From: Psychromonas ossibalaenae ATCC BAA-1528
GTDB taxonomy: Bacteria; Pseudomonadota; Gammaproteobacteria; Enterobacterales; Psychromonadaceae
Length of the DNA: 32,835 nucleotides
Assembly: GCF_000381745.1 (NCBI RefSeq)
Contig: NZ_KB907025.1
Coordinates: forward strand, 1-32,835
Reading direction: 5' to 3'
Below, one piece after another: positions 17,747-26,301 of this stretch (positions within the stretch are counted from its first letter, which is position 1; each line of letters starts with the position of its first letter). The position numbers and the translations under genes were made by a program. The notes beneath the pieces are model-generated. The model made no database searches. It was not told where the DNA came from and saw only the letters and a program-made list of their open reading frames with translations.

Positions 17747-18214
17747 CTATTCACCTTGCAAATAATCAAGAACAACCTGATGATGGTCTTTGGTTTTAAA
17801 TTTATCAAAGACTTTTTCAATGTTGCCCTGCTCATCAATTAAAAAACTAATGCGATGAATACCGTCATAAATTTTACCCATAAATTTCTTTTCTCCCCAG
17901 ACTCCGAACGCATCAGCAACCGCGTGATCTTCATCGGATAATAATGGGAAGTTAAGCTCTTTTTTCTCAACAAAACGTGCCAGTTTTTTCACCGGATCCG
18001 GGCTGATACCGTATACCAGGGTATTAAGCTCTGTAAGCTCCTCATTTACATCACGTAAACTGCAGGCCTGGGTAGTACAACCAGGTGTTAAAGCTCTCGG
18101 GTAAAAATAGATTAATACTTTTTTTCCGCTTAATTCGGCTAATGAAACACTGTTTTCCTGGTCGTCCTGTAATGTAAATAGGGGAGCTTTATCCCCGGCT
18201 GCTAATCGATTCAT
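17747..18214 (-). CDS. bcp: Thioredoxin-dependent peroxiredoxin Bcp/PrxQ
   Basis: This is a thiol peroxidase of 155 residues that reduces hydrogen peroxide and organic peroxides with electrons from thioredoxin, in the cytoplasm. The active site reads YFYPRALTPGCTTQACSLRD, with peroxidatic Cys46 and resolving Cys51, matching the E. coli Bcp Cys45/Cys50 arrangement. The thioredoxin-like fold continues with VYGISPDPVKKLARFVEK and NFPLLSDEDHAVADAFGVWG. A GAGAG ribosome site precedes the ATG. uspE ends 44 bases upstream on the same strand, so stress-related co-expression is possible. Confidence 0.96.
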   Translation of the reverse strand: MNRLAAGDKAPLFTLQDDQENSVSLAELSGKKVLIYFYPRALTPGCTTQACSLRDVNEELTELNTLVYGISPDPVKKLARFVEKKELNFPLLSDEDHAVADAFGVWGEKKFMGKIYDGIHRISFLIDEQGNIEKVFDKFKTKDHHQVVLDYLQGE

Positions 18215-18258
18215 ATTTCTCTCTTTTAGTAAGCCTACTGCTGCTGATGGCGGTACGC

Positions 18259-19194
18259 TTATAGTTTAATGGGGCTTATAAAACCTTCTGGTTTTAAAGC
18301 GAGTAAATCACAGTTTAAGCTGTCGATAACTTGTTCTGCGGTATGTCCTAATAAAGTAGCGCTTAAGCCGGAGCGTCCGACAGAGCCTAAAATAACCAGC
18401 TCAGCATCTATCTCATTAGCAATATCACTAATCACGTCTTCAGGCAAACCTTGTCTCAGGTGAGTTCGCGGCGCTAAAATCTGGTGAGACTCAGCGTATT
18501 CGTTTAAGGTTTTCTGATGGAATTTTTTTAATCCGTCTTCATAGTTAATAGGATCAAACTCGGGCAGTTCCAGCATGATATTCATAGGCGGGCTTGGGAA
18601 AGCGTTGACGATATGAATATTTGCGTCAATCATTTCGGCCATGGCTTTAGCTTCGCTTAATATCTGTATATTAAGCTTATGATGATCTTCGTCCTGAATG
18701 CTTTTACAGTCGATAGCACAGAGAATATTGCCGTTTTCAGGCCATTCGTGGTTTTTAACCAGTAAGACGGGAACAGGGCACTTGCGTAATAAATTCCAGT
18801 CGGTAGGCGTAAATAAAATTGCACTTAATTTGGAGTGCTGGTGGGTAGATTTAATCACTAAATCATGTTTGTTTTTTAATACTTCAATAATGGCAGCCTG
18901 GAAGGGGCGGTTATGCCAGTGTACCTGACAGTCAATATTTAAACCTTTTTCCTGATATGGTTGAGCAAGGGCCAGCAGCCACTCTCTGTTTTCTTTAATT
19001 ACTATATTCTGCATTGCCTGACGTTCTTCAGCAGAGCTTAATGATGTCATTTCATAACTGAGGTCATAACAGCATAAAAACAGTGTTATTTTTGCCCCTT
19101 GCTCTTTCTGGGCAATGGTCGCGGCTCGATCAAAAGCGGGTTGAGACTCTTGGGTTGGATCAATGAAAACTAAGATGTTTTGATACTTAAGCAT
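18259..19194 (-). CDS. uspE: Universal stress protein UspE
   Basis: This is a tandem universal stress protein of 311 residues, with one Usp domain at about 1-150 and another at about 155-305. The N-terminal KYQNILVFIDPTQESQPAFDRA opens the first domain. The second ends with ELVILGSVGRSGLSATLLGHTAEQVIDSL, which carries the nucleotide-site pattern GxxGxxGxxxGxxA/S in part. E. coli UspE has the same two-domain plan and sits next to fnr, as here. It is linked to motility, adhesion and growth-arrest survival in that organism. A GGGAG ribosome site precedes the ATG. Confidence 0.93.
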   Translation of the reverse strand: MLKYQNILVFIDPTQESQPAFDRAATIAQKEQGAKITLFLCCYDLSYEMTSLSSAEERQAMQNIVIKENREWLLALAQPYQEKGLNIDCQVHWHNRPFQAAIIEVLKNKHDLVIKSTHQHSKLSAILFTPTDWNLLRKCPVPVLLVKNHEWPENGNILCAIDCKSIQDEDHHKLNIQILSEAKAMAEMIDANIHIVNAFPSPPMNIMLELPEFDPINYEDGLKKFHQKTLNEYAESHQILAPRTHLRQGLPEDVISDIANEIDAELVILGSVGRSGLSATLLGHTAEQVIDSLNCDLLALKPEGFISPIKL

Positions 19195-19256
19195 AACAAA
19201 CTCCCAATAAACTACTGAAGATATATATAATTTAGATCAGAAGAGATAAAACTGAC

Positions 19257-19280
19257 AGCCTTTTCATCACGGAAAAGGCT
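19257..19280 (-). terminator. Hairpin between fnr and uspE
   Basis: AGCCTTTTC (19257-19265) pairs with GAAAAGGCT (19272-19280). On the minus strand it follows the fnr stop by 36 bases and is trailed by GTCAGTTTTATC. It is a likely terminator, possibly leaky. Confidence 0.65.
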
Positions 19281-19316
19281 ATTTGCCGGAGGGGATGTTA
19301 ATAACAGTGCTGTATA

Positions 19317-20060
19317 TCAATCTTTTTTCTTAGCACCTGCTAGTTCAGCTAGCTGTTCCTCATCTAAGATACTGATGTATTTACCTTTTACTGCAATCAT
19401 ATTGCTTTTTTGAAAGCGCCCTAAAAGACGGCTGATCGTTTCTACGGTCAGGCCTAAATAATTTCCGATATCACCGCGTGTCATTGATAAACGAAATTCG
19501 CGGGGAGAAAAACCTCGTGCAGAAAAACGAACTGACAGGTTATGAATAAAAGAAGCAAGACGCTCTTCGGCATTTTTCTTGGAAAGCAGCAGGATCATAT
19601 TCTGATCGCCGACAATTTCTGCGCTCATCAGGCGTAAAATCTGCTGTCTTAATTTCGGCATAGTAGTGGATAAATTATCAAGTGTATCGTATGGAATTTC
19701 ACAGATCATTGCCGTTTCAAGTGCCTGTGCAAAACTCGGATGCGTGCCTGAACTGATACCGTCAAAACCGACTAGGTCTCCGGCAAGATGAAAAGCGGTG
19801 ATCTGTTCGTCGCCCTGCTCTGTGATCGTGTAAGACTTCAGGGTACCAGAACGTATTGCATACAGGCATTTCATTTCTTGACCGGCTTTGAATATCTCCT
19901 GGCCTTTTTGAATGGGTTTTTTACGATCAATAATATTATCTAAACGATCTAATTCAGTTTCATTAAGAGAGTAAGGGATACATAATTGACTGATACTACA
20001 GTCTTGGCAACGAATTGCACAACCGCCGTTTTGCACACGATTAGTAATGCTTTTTTCCAT
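19317..20060 (-). CDS. fnr: Oxygen-sensing transcription regulator FNR
   Basis: This is the global regulator of anaerobic metabolism in the CRP/FNR family. Its 4Fe-4S cluster is held by Cys18, Cys21 and Cys27 in [12 protein letters not shown], plus Cys120 in [10 protein letters not shown]. Oxygen destroys the cluster and the dimer falls apart. The cyclic-nucleotide-like sensor domain spans about 45-150, and the dimer helix follows. The helix-turn-helix at about 190-225 ([23 protein letters not shown]) contains the ExxSR contacts that read TTGAT half-sites. Its 247 residues match the usual length (E. coli 250). A perfect FNR box lies 20 bases before the start codon, so it is probably autoregulated. 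Confidence 0.97.
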   Translation of the reverse strand: MEKSITNRVQNGGCAIRCQDCSISQLCIPYSLNETELDRLDNIIDRKKPIQKGQEIFKAGQEMKCLYAIRSGTLKSYTITEQGDEQITAFHLAGDLVGFDGISSGTHPSFAQALETAMICEIPYDTLDNLSTTMPKLRQQILRLMSAEIVGDQNMILLLSKKNAEERLASFIHNLSVRFSARGFSPREFRLSMTRGDIGNYLGLTVETISRLLGRFQKSNMIAVKGKYISILDEEQLAELAGAKKKD

Positions 20061-20079
20061 AGTTCTTATCTTTCCAGTT

Positions 20080-20093
20080 TTGATTTAAATCAA
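20080..20093. promoter_or_regulatory. Perfect FNR-binding box upstream of fnr
   Basis: TTGATTTAAATCAA matches the FNR consensus TTGAT-N4-ATCAA exactly and is a full palindrome. Its centre is about 26 bases upstream of the fnr start codon, close enough to overlap the promoter or leader and repress it. Being symmetrical, it could also serve a transcript going the other way into the 460-bp gap. Confidence 0.8.
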
Positions 20094-20346
20094 TATTAGC
20101 ATTAATTGAAGTCGCTTTGAATACTTTCTAAATATTTGTGGCGGCAGCCGACATTTTTCCGTTAAAAATTGTGTGCTGTGCAGGTATGTTAAAACCTTGT
20201 TAATCCCTTATGCGTGCAGGGTTTAAAGCGATAGATGGGTTAATGAGACGCATTATTACCTGTAGTGACTAGAAGCAGATTTAAAAAATATAAGCCTGAA
20301 CAGCAGTGTGTGTTATTAGAACAATTGTTTAAAGGAAGTACATAAA

Positions 20347-20472
20347 TTGTGCATAGGCGATTTTCTGCAGTCGGCGCTGGATACGTTTCCATTTTTTATG
20401 TGTGCAGCGCTGTTATGGTGCATATTAAAAGCTGGTTATTTTAGAAAATGTGAGGCTCAGAAAGGCTGCTGA
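20347..20472 (+). CDS. Candidate 41-residue membrane miniprotein in the fnr-tauE gap
   Basis: A TTG codon opens a 41-codon frame preceded by AAAGGAAG at an 8-base spacing, an excellent ribosome site. The product begins LCIGDFLQSALDTF and continues with PFFMCAALLWCILKAG, one hydrophobic helix flanked by acidic residues before it and Arg/Lys after it, with five cysteines. A hairpin overlaps its last codons. The rest of the 460-bp gap (20094-20346) shows nothing else I can support. The TTG start and short length make this uncertain. It could be chance. Confidence 0.25.
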   Translation: MCIGDFLQSALDTFPFFMCAALLWCILKAGYFRKCEAQKGC

Positions 20473-20508
20473 TAAGGTAATTAACAGCAGCTTGAGAAGT
20501 GCCTTTCT
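20459..20508. terminator. Nested hairpin downstream of tauE/safE
   Basis: AGAAAGGC (20459-20466) pairs with GCCTTTCT (20501-20508), and inside it GCTGCTG pairs with CAGCAGC (20485-20491). It lies 16 bases past the tauE/safE stop on the minus strand and can also end a plus-strand transcript, with TTCATT following. Confidence 0.6.
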
Positions 20509-20523
20509 TTCATTAATGAATAT

Positions 20524-21207
20524 TCAGCCTAGTTGTTTTATCGCGATATAAAAGGTATGAACTGCAAAAGCCGCGAGTAATAAGCCGCTTCCATAACGGA
20601 ATAGGTGATGGTTAAGAAAACCTTTTAACTGGTGGCTCAAAGTGCCGACAGTCAGCATGGCCGGCATGGTGCCTAGGCCGAACCCAAGCATAATAATAAA
20701 GCCATTGCTGGTCGAGCCGCTGCTGGCCGCCCAGGATAATGTCGAATAAACCAGACCGCATGGCAGCCAGCCCCATAAAAATCCTAGTGGAAAAGCAAAC
20801 AGCGGATGTTTTAAGGGAATGAACAGCTGTGCCGCAGGTTTGATGAATTTCCAGATAAACTGTCCGGCCTGTTCAAGTTTTATTAAACCAAACCAGATGC
20901 GTGCCACATATAATGCCAAAAACAGCATCAGCACGGCCGCCAGCATACGTAGATATATCAGGGCTTCTTTACCGCCAAAGAAGACAATAAGTGCACTGCT
21001 GCTGGCGGCAAACAGAGCACCGGCAAGAGAGTAACTGCTTACTCTTCCTAGGTTGTATAAAAGCAGAGACCACAGTGAAGACTGTCTGCTCTGCTCTTTT
21101 TTGACGGAAAATGTTATTGCACTGGCAATACCGGAGCACATGCCTAAACAATGTCCAGCACCTAATAAACCGATCAGCAGAGCGGCCGTAAAGTCATTAA
21201 TCAGCAT
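20524..21207 (-). CDS. TauE/SafE-family (COG2836) membrane protein of the cbb3 maturation cluster
   Basis: This is a 227-residue polytopic membrane protein. It carries the COG2836 N-terminal signature GLLGAGHCLGMCSGIASAI, whose two close cysteines could bind a metal. Six hydrophobic helices are visible, with the second half containing FPLGFLWGWLPCGLVYSTLSWAASSG, the family repeat. Members of this group are recurrently found beside ccoS and ccoI, and a role in oxidase assembly or metal delivery has been inferred from that position. The true substrate is not known. The start overlaps the end of ccoS by 11 bases, indicating translational coupling. Confidence 0.85.
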   Translation of the reverse strand: MLINDFTAALLIGLLGAGHCLGMCSGIASAITFSVKKEQSRQSSLWSLLLYNLGRVSSYSLAGALFAASSSALIVFFGGKEALIYLRMLAAVLMLFLALYVARIWFGLIKLEQAGQFIWKFIKPAAQLFIPLKHPLFAFPLGFLWGWLPCGLVYSTLSWAASSGSTSNGFIIMLGFGLGTMPAMLTVGTLSHQLKGFLNHHLFRYGSGLLLAAFAVHTFYIAIKQLG

Positions 21208-21424
21208 TTTTGTTTACCGGTTTATTTTCTGTGGATACTTCATGGTTATCTGGGGCTGCTGCTTTATCTGAAGTACCTAGCGATAATTCTTCATCGAATA
21301 AAATATTAATGCCTTCACGATCTAAGTCATCATACTGGTTTGATTTTACTGACCAGAAGAATACCGCGACGGCGATGGCAACAAATATCATGGCAATTGG
21401 TATCAATACGTAAATGATGCTCAT
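21197..21424 (-). CDS. ccoS: cbb3-type oxidase assembly protein CcoS
   Basis: CcoS (FixS) is a small membrane protein needed to put heme b and copper into CcoN. The 75 residues start with a membrane helix (MSIIYVLIPIAMIFVAIAVA), then the family block VFFWSVKSNQYDDLDREG and an acidic end LFDEE, followed by a low-complexity polar tail. It lies between ccoI (40 bases upstream) and the overlapping tauE/safE gene, the normal order for this cluster. Confidence 0.92.
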   Translation of the reverse strand: MSIIYVLIPIAMIFVAIAVAVFFWSVKSNQYDDLDREGINILFDEELSLGTSDKAAAPDNHEVSTENKPVNKNAD

Positions 21425-21464
21425 TTTATTAACCTTTAAGGGTAATTATCAGAATAAAAGCACT

Positions 21465-23858
21465 TTATTTTAACAGGCGCAGCGAATTAGTCACTACAAT
21501 CAAAGAGCTGAACGACATACCTAAAACCGCAATATAGGGGGGAACGTGTCCCATAACGGCCAGTGGTACAATGACCAGGTTATACCCGGTTGCCCAGCCC
21601 AGGTTTTCCTTAATGATACGGGTTGTTTTCTGCGCTGTCTGGCGGAGTATTTTAAGTTTATTTAAGTCTTCACCTAATAAAATAACATCGGCGCTGTTTT
21701 TGGCGATATCTGTACCGCCTGCTAATGCCACGGATACATGCGCACCTGCTAATACCGGTGCATCATTAATACCATCACCGATCATCATGACATTATGCTC
21801 TGTCTGCAGCTTGTGCAGATGCTCAAGTTTGCCCTGCGGGGTGACACCTTTAACTAAGTTGTCGATTTTTAATAAACAGCAGACTTCTTCACTTTTAGCT
21901 GAAATATCCCCGGTGAGCATAGTGCTGGTAATGTTTTTCTGTAAACAGTAGTCAAGTGCAGCAGGTGCGCTGTCACGCAGCTGGTCACCGAGTTCAAAGG
22001 CTGCGATTAACTGCTGATTAAGGGTGAGATAAATAACCAGTTCTTTGCTGTCAAGCAGTTCATCAACAGCGCAGAACAGAGCATGACCAAGTTTCACCTG
22101 TTGTTTTTCATATTCAGCCTGCAGGCCGTGGCCGGGCTTGTTGATGACATTGCATAAAGCAACAGGGTTGATCTGCTGTTTTTTGAATGCTAAAGAAATC
22201 GGATGCTCTGATATTTGTTCTAACTGCGATGCGATATCAATACACTGCTGCTTTGAATAATCACTATAAACAGTCGTTTTAAGCAGTGAAAAATTACCCT
22301 TTGTTAAGGTGCCGGTTTTGTCAAAAACCATATGATCGACCTTATTAACGGTCTCTAATACATGGTGCTGTTTGATCAATATGCCCTGCTTGTTAAGCTG
22401 GGCGGTTGCACAGGTTAATGCGGTCGGTGTTGCTAAAGATAAGGCACAGGGGCAGGTTGCAACCAGTACAGAAAGGGTTATCCAGAAAGCTTGATCCGGG
22501 TCAATAAGGCTCCAGCCGATATAGGTCAGTGATGCCGTGATAAGCAGGCCGCCGATAAAATAACGGGAAATAATATCTGCGACAATTTCAATTTTTGGTT
22601 TATTGAGCTGGGCGCTGTCCTGCAGGTGAATAATGTCGGCGATCAGGGTGTTACCGGCCACTTTTTCAACGCGTATAATCAGCGGGCTGGTAACATTAAC
22701 AGTACCGGCAAAGACCGGTGCATTTTTACCCTTACTGACAGGCAGATGTTCGCCGGTGAGCATAGATTCTTCAATATTACTTAAGCCGTCAATAATAATG
22801 CCGTCAACCGGCAGGGTTTCACCCGGTTTTACTAATATAATCTGACCAGCAGTGAGCGTTTTAGCCGGAATAATTGTCTGCAGCTGCGGTTTCTCGGTAT
22901 CTTCAACTAACGTTGCCATCGACGGAAGCAGGCGTAATAAATTACTGCTGGTTTCTGAGGCTTTGCGTCTTGCTCTAAGCTCTAATAAGCGGCCCAGCAG
23001 TAATAAAAAGGTGAACATGGAAACGGATTCAAAGTAGACCTCTCCGCGTCCAACCAGGGTGGCATAAGCTGATGCACTGTAAGCCCCTAATAAAGCGATT
23101 GAAATAGGGATGTCCATGCCTAAGGTTTTATGACGAATATTTCGCCAGGCATTGGCATAAAAAGGCTGTGCACTATATAACAAGACCGGGGTTGCCAGAA
23201 TAAGGCTGACCCAGCGGAAGTAATGGATAAACTCTTCTTCCATACCGGAGAAAAAATCTGAGTATAGAGCAATGGCAAACATCATGACCTGCATGGTTGC
23301 AAGACCGGCAAGGCCTAAACGGCGCAGATAGGATTTAACCTGCTGAGTATAAAAGGCTTCCTGTTTATTAACCTGAAAAGGGTAGGCTTTATAACCGACT
23401 TTCTGGATCTCGGTAAGAATGCGGCTGAGTTTAAGCTGTTGTTTATCCCATCTTATAACCGCTCTATTAAGCGTGGTATTGACATTAATAAAGTGCAGCC
23501 CAGGTAAAAACCGCAGCTGTTTTTCGATTAGCCAGGCACAGGCTGCGCAGGTGATCCCTTCAACGGTCAGGGTGATCTGGCTGCTGCTGTTTTCCTGACT
23601 AACAAAATCTTCCTGGATCTGGTCAATATCGTAGTGCTCAAGCTGCAGCAGCTCTTCAGGCACTAGCGAAGTTACTTTTTCTGCATTTTCGCTGCGGTGG
23701 TCGTAATAAGAGGTTAAACCGCTGTCAACAATAGTTTGTGCTACGGCCTCACAGCCGGGACAGCACATAATTTGGGAAATACCCTTGATGGTTACCCGGA
23801 AGTTACTGTCAGCAGGGTTCGGCTCACCACAGTGAAAGCAGTTTAATTTTCTTTCCAT
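21465..23858 (-). CDS. ccoI: Copper-exporting P-type ATPase for cbb3 oxidase assembly (CcoI/FixI)
   Basis: CcoI pumps copper across the inner membrane to supply the CcoN active site. The protein has 797 residues. An N-terminal cysteine-rich segment (CFHCGEPNP at 7-15, MCCPGC at 31-36) is followed by an HMA domain with GITCAAC (101-107). P1B-ATPase features are the membrane CPC at 469-471 (ATCPCALSLATP), phosphorylated Asp513 (DKTGTLTKG), a SEHPI motif and GDGINDAP. The A-domain TGE is present in MLTGEHLPVSK. Its ATG overlaps the ccoH stop (TAATG). The neighbours identify it as the oxidase-assembly ATPase and not the detoxifying CopA, although it has the same core. Confidence 0.95.
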   Translation of the reverse strand: MERKLNCFHCGEPNPADSNFRVTIKGISQIMCCPGCEAVAQTIVDSGLTSYYDHRSENAEKVTSLVPEELLQLEHYDIDQIQEDFVSQENSSSQITLTVEGITCAACAWLIEKQLRFLPGLHFINVNTTLNRAVIRWDKQQLKLSRILTEIQKVGYKAYPFQVNKQEAFYTQQVKSYLRRLGLAGLATMQVMMFAIALYSDFFSGMEEEFIHYFRWVSLILATPVLLYSAQPFYANAWRNIRHKTLGMDIPISIALLGAYSASAYATLVGRGEVYFESVSMFTFLLLLGRLLELRARRKASETSSNLLRLLPSMATLVEDTEKPQLQTIIPAKTLTAGQIILVKPGETLPVDGIIIDGLSNIEESMLTGEHLPVSKGKNAPVFAGTVNVTSPLIIRVEKVAGNTLIADIIHLQDSAQLNKPKIEIVADIISRYFIGGLLITASLTYIGWSLIDPDQAFWITLSVLVATCPCALSLATPTALTCATAQLNKQGILIKQHHVLETVNKVDHMVFDKTGTLTKGNFSLLKTTVYSDYSKQQCIDIASQLEQISEHPISLAFKKQQINPVALCNVINKPGHGLQAEYEKQQVKLGHALFCAVDELLDSKELVIYLTLNQQLIAAFELGDQLRDSAPAALDYCLQKNITSTMLTGDISAKSEEVCCLLKIDNLVKGVTPQGKLEHLHKLQTEHNVMMIGDGINDAPVLAGAHVSVALAGGTDIAKNSADVILLGEDLNKLKILRQTAQKTTRIIKENLGWATGYNLVIVPLAVMGHVPPYIAVLGMSFSSLIVVTNSLRLLK

Positions 23859-24334
23859 TACAGGCTGAAGTTTTCTGTCGGCAGAATAATGGTTTTTTGT
23901 AAACGCCAGCTTTTATCAAAGGGGTCAATACGCAGCATCCATTTACCGCTGAGTTCATTTTCAGATTCAAAACGGAAGTTACCGGCCGCATCGGCTGTTA
24001 ATAACTGCGAGACATCTTTTGCCGCTAATGTTGAATGGTGTAGTGAGAGGCTGATAGGGGTTTTACTATCAATGCCGGTTAATTTAACAATTAACTGTTT
24101 ATCTTGATGCTTAATATCAGCCCCTATATTACGCTTTTTAGCATTGTTGAGCAGTGTACGATCTTCATTGATTGCTTTGCCTTCTGAATAATAATCATCA
24201 ACCACCATATCCGGTTTATTATCTAATGCGGTAAATAAAAGACTGGTAGCGCCGACAACGGCTGTCATCGGTAAAATGATTAGAAACCAGGGCCAGAATT
24301 GTTTAAACCAGCTTTTATTATTAGTTGTATTCAT
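23858..24334 (-). CDS. ccoH: cbb3 oxidase assembly protein CcoH/FixH
   Basis: This is a 158-residue single-span membrane protein of the FixH family, which stays attached to CcoN and helps assemble the oxidase. A basic N-terminus leads into one membrane helix (about 14-36, FWPWFLIILPMTAVVGATSLLF). After it comes the family motif MVVDDYYSEGKAIN, and then a periplasmic beta-rich domain ends in SGKWMLRIDPFDKSWRLQ. It overlaps ccoI. In most relatives ccoG lies between ccoP and ccoH. Here only a terminator hairpin is found there. Confidence 0.9.
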   Translation of the reverse strand: MNTTNNKSWFKQFWPWFLIILPMTAVVGATSLLFTALDNKPDMVVDDYYSEGKAINEDRTLLNNAKKRNIGADIKHQDKQLIVKLTGIDSKTPISLSLHHSTLAAKDVSQLLTADAAGNFRFESENELSGKWMLRIDPFDKSWRLQKTIILPTENFSL

Positions 24335-24408
24335 GATGTGCCTATAAAGAGATAGAGTGCAAATTTAAGGGAATTTAACATAGCATTTACAAATTGTGAA
24401 GGCTATAA

Positions 24409-24433
24409 AAAAAGCCTCAAGATGAGGCTTTTT
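24409..24433. terminator. Terminator between ccoP and ccoH
   Basis: AAAAAGCCTC (24409-24418) pairs with GAGGCTTTTT (24424-24433) around AAGAT, with T- and A-runs on both sides. It separates the structural genes ccoNOQP from the maturation genes, so ccoH onward probably uses read-through or its own promoter. Confidence 0.88.
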
Positions 24434-24472
24434 ATGTCAAATTAAGATAACAGATACTTTACTCTGCTGCTG

Positions 24473-25432
24473 TTATTTTTCCTGAGAAAGGGAATAAACA
24501 AAAGCACTGATTACATGGATTTTATCTTCACCCAATATTTCTGACCAGGCCGGCATGACACCGCTGCGGCCGTTACGAATAGAGTCTTCAACAGCTTTAC
24601 GAGAGCCGCCGTACAGCCATATTTTATTGGTTAGATTCGGAGCTCCAAGCGCGTGACTGCCGGTACCGTCTGCACCGTGGCAGGCTGCACACATAACAAA
24701 GCGTTCTTCACCGGCTTGGGCTTCAATTGCGTTAACACGGCGGCCGCTTAGCTTAAGTACATAAGCTGCTGTTTCTTTAATACCTTGTTCGCCTAAGATA
24801 TCTTTCCAGGCAGCCATAATTCCTTGACGGCCGTGCATGATGCTGTCTTTAATCGCCTGCGGTTCACCGCCGTATAACCAGTCATTATCAGCCAGGTTAG
24901 GGAAACCAGTACTGCCTCGGGCATCTGAGCCGTGACACTGGGCACAGTTTTGTAGAAATAAGCGCTGACCGACTTTTACAGCTTCCGGATCTTGGGCGAT
25001 TAATGCTATGTCTTTATAAACACCATTTTCATCGTAAGCGAGTTTTTTGAATACCGCACCATATTTCTCTTCGGCTGCATTCATTTCACGCTGGTATTGT
25101 GAATGAGAGGTTTCAGCTAATTTCGCTGATTCTTCTTTCGACATAACACTCTGCTCGGAACTCGTCCAGTCCAGTAAACCGTTCCAGTTTGCTGTGTAGC
25201 TCGGAAATGCAAAAGTATACAGCAGGCCAATAACGATAGTGAACCAGAACAAACCTGTCCACCATTTAGGCAGCGGGTTATTTAATTCCTGAATGCCGTC
25301 AAAGGTGTGCGGCATCGGCTGACCTTCTTCAACACCGGTATTATTCTTCGATGTTATTCGAAGGAGCACCGCACAGCCGATGATAACGATTAGCGTGATG
25401 ACAGTGATCCATATTGTCCAGAAAATGCTCAT
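24473..25432 (-). CDS. ccoP: cbb3-type cytochrome c oxidase subunit III, diheme CcoP
   Basis: CcoP takes electrons from soluble cytochromes and passes them to CcoO. The 319 residues contain an N-terminal membrane helix (about 3-25), a second helix at about 58-77 with WWTGLFWFTIVIGLLY, and two c-type heme domains with CAQCH (163-167) and CAACH (248-252). The distal Met ligands are likely in GIMAAW and GVMPAW. Its ATG overlaps the stop of ccoQ, so expression is coupled. It forms the end of the ccoNOQP unit. Confidence 0.97.
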   Translation of the reverse strand: MSIFWTIWITVITLIVIIGCAVLLRITSKNNTGVEEGQPMPHTFDGIQELNNPLPKWWTGLFWFTIVIGLLYTFAFPSYTANWNGLLDWTSSEQSVMSKEESAKLAETSHSQYQREMNAAEEKYGAVFKKLAYDENGVYKDIALIAQDPEAVKVGQRLFLQNCAQCHGSDARGSTGFPNLADNDWLYGGEPQAIKDSIMHGRQGIMAAWKDILGEQGIKETAAYVLKLSGRRVNAIEAQAGEERFVMCAACHGADGTGSHALGAPNLTNKIWLYGGSRKAVEDSIRNGRSGVMPAWSEILGEDKIHVISAFVYSLSQEK

Positions 25433-25623
25433 TATTTCTTAGCTCCTGTATGTTTACTTGATTCACCTTCAGACTTTGGTGAGTCTTGAGGCTCATCGAA
25501 AATCGAGTTAGCGATATCTTCGAAAGTCTTTTTTTGTTTCTTACTGTAAGCCCATAAAATTAGAGCGACAAAAACAACAATCAAGAACAGGGTATATAAC
25601 CCGTTAAAAGTCATGAAATCCAT
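25432..25623 (-). CDS. ccoQ: cbb3-type oxidase subunit CcoQ
   Basis: This is a 63-residue single-helix protein (FNGLYTLFLIVVFVALILWAYS), followed by KKQKKTFEDIANSIFDEP, a short block typical of CcoQ. CcoQ stabilises the assembled oxidase. Its position between ccoO and ccoP, with a one-base overlap with ccoP, supports the call more than the weakly conserved sequence does. Confidence 0.92.
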   Translation of the reverse strand: MDFMTFNGLYTLFLIVVFVALILWAYSKKQKKTFEDIANSIFDEPQDSPKSEGESSKHTGAKK

Positions 25624-25683
25624 AAAATCTCTTGTATTTGAAAGTATTACCCGGCAGCGCCAGGTTATACTTTATATAGCATA

Positions 25684-26286
25684 CTATCTAAAAGCATGTC
25701 CAAGTGACTGCAGGTAAGCAATTAATGCCTGCATCTCGGTCTTGCCTTGTACAGCCTCTTTAGCGCCGGCAATATCTTGATCGGTGTAAGGAACACCAAA
25801 GTTATTTTTGAAGATTGACAGTTTTCGCGCTGTGTCTTCACCGGTTAACACATTATCAGCGAGCCATGGGTAGGCCGGCATATTTGACTGCGGTACTACA
25901 TCGCGCGGATTAAGCAGGTGAACTTCATGCCATGCATCTGAGTAACGTTCGCCAACTCGGGCCAGATCAGGGCCTGTACGTTTTGAGCCCCACAGGAACG
26001 GATGTTCCCATACACCTTCACCGGCAACACTATAGTGACCGTAACGTTCTGTTTCTGAACGGAAAGGTCGGATCATCTGGCTGTGGCAGTTACTGCAGCC
26101 TTCACGGATATAAATGTCACGACCTTCCATCTCTAGTGCGGTATACGGACGTAATGTATCAACCGGTTCATTTGTTTCTTTTTGAAACATTAGCGGTACT
26201 ATCTGAGCCAGGCCGCCAAGGCTGATTGCGATGACGATAAAAATAGCCAGCAGACCGACATTTTTTTCAATAAATTCGTGTTTCAT
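25684..26286 (-). CDS. ccoO: cbb3-type oxidase subunit II, monoheme CcoO
   Basis: CcoO is the membrane-anchored c-type cytochrome that hands electrons to CcoN. The 200 residues contain one N-terminal helix (about 10-33), the heme site CSNCH (64-68, [15 protein letters not shown]) and the family blocks [30 protein letters not shown] and SNMPAYPWL, which holds the Met ligand. It sits 15 bases after ccoN and 60 before ccoQ, in normal order. Confidence 0.97.
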   Translation of the reverse strand: MKHEFIEKNVGLLAIFIVIAISLGGLAQIVPLMFQKETNEPVDTLRPYTALEMEGRDIYIREGCSNCHSQMIRPFRSETERYGHYSVAGEGVWEHPFLWGSKRTGPDLARVGERYSDAWHEVHLLNPRDVVPQSNMPAYPWLADNVLTGEDTARKLSIFKNNFGVPYTDQDIAGAKEAVQGKTEMQALIAYLQSLGHAFR

Positions 26287-26301
26287 TATCTAACTCCCTG
26301 A

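Noticed and set aside
21571..21951. 126-codon plus-strand frame opposite ccoI
   Set aside because: It lies wholly antisense to the conserved P-domain of CcoI, with serine/threonine- and cysteine-rich nonsense composition.
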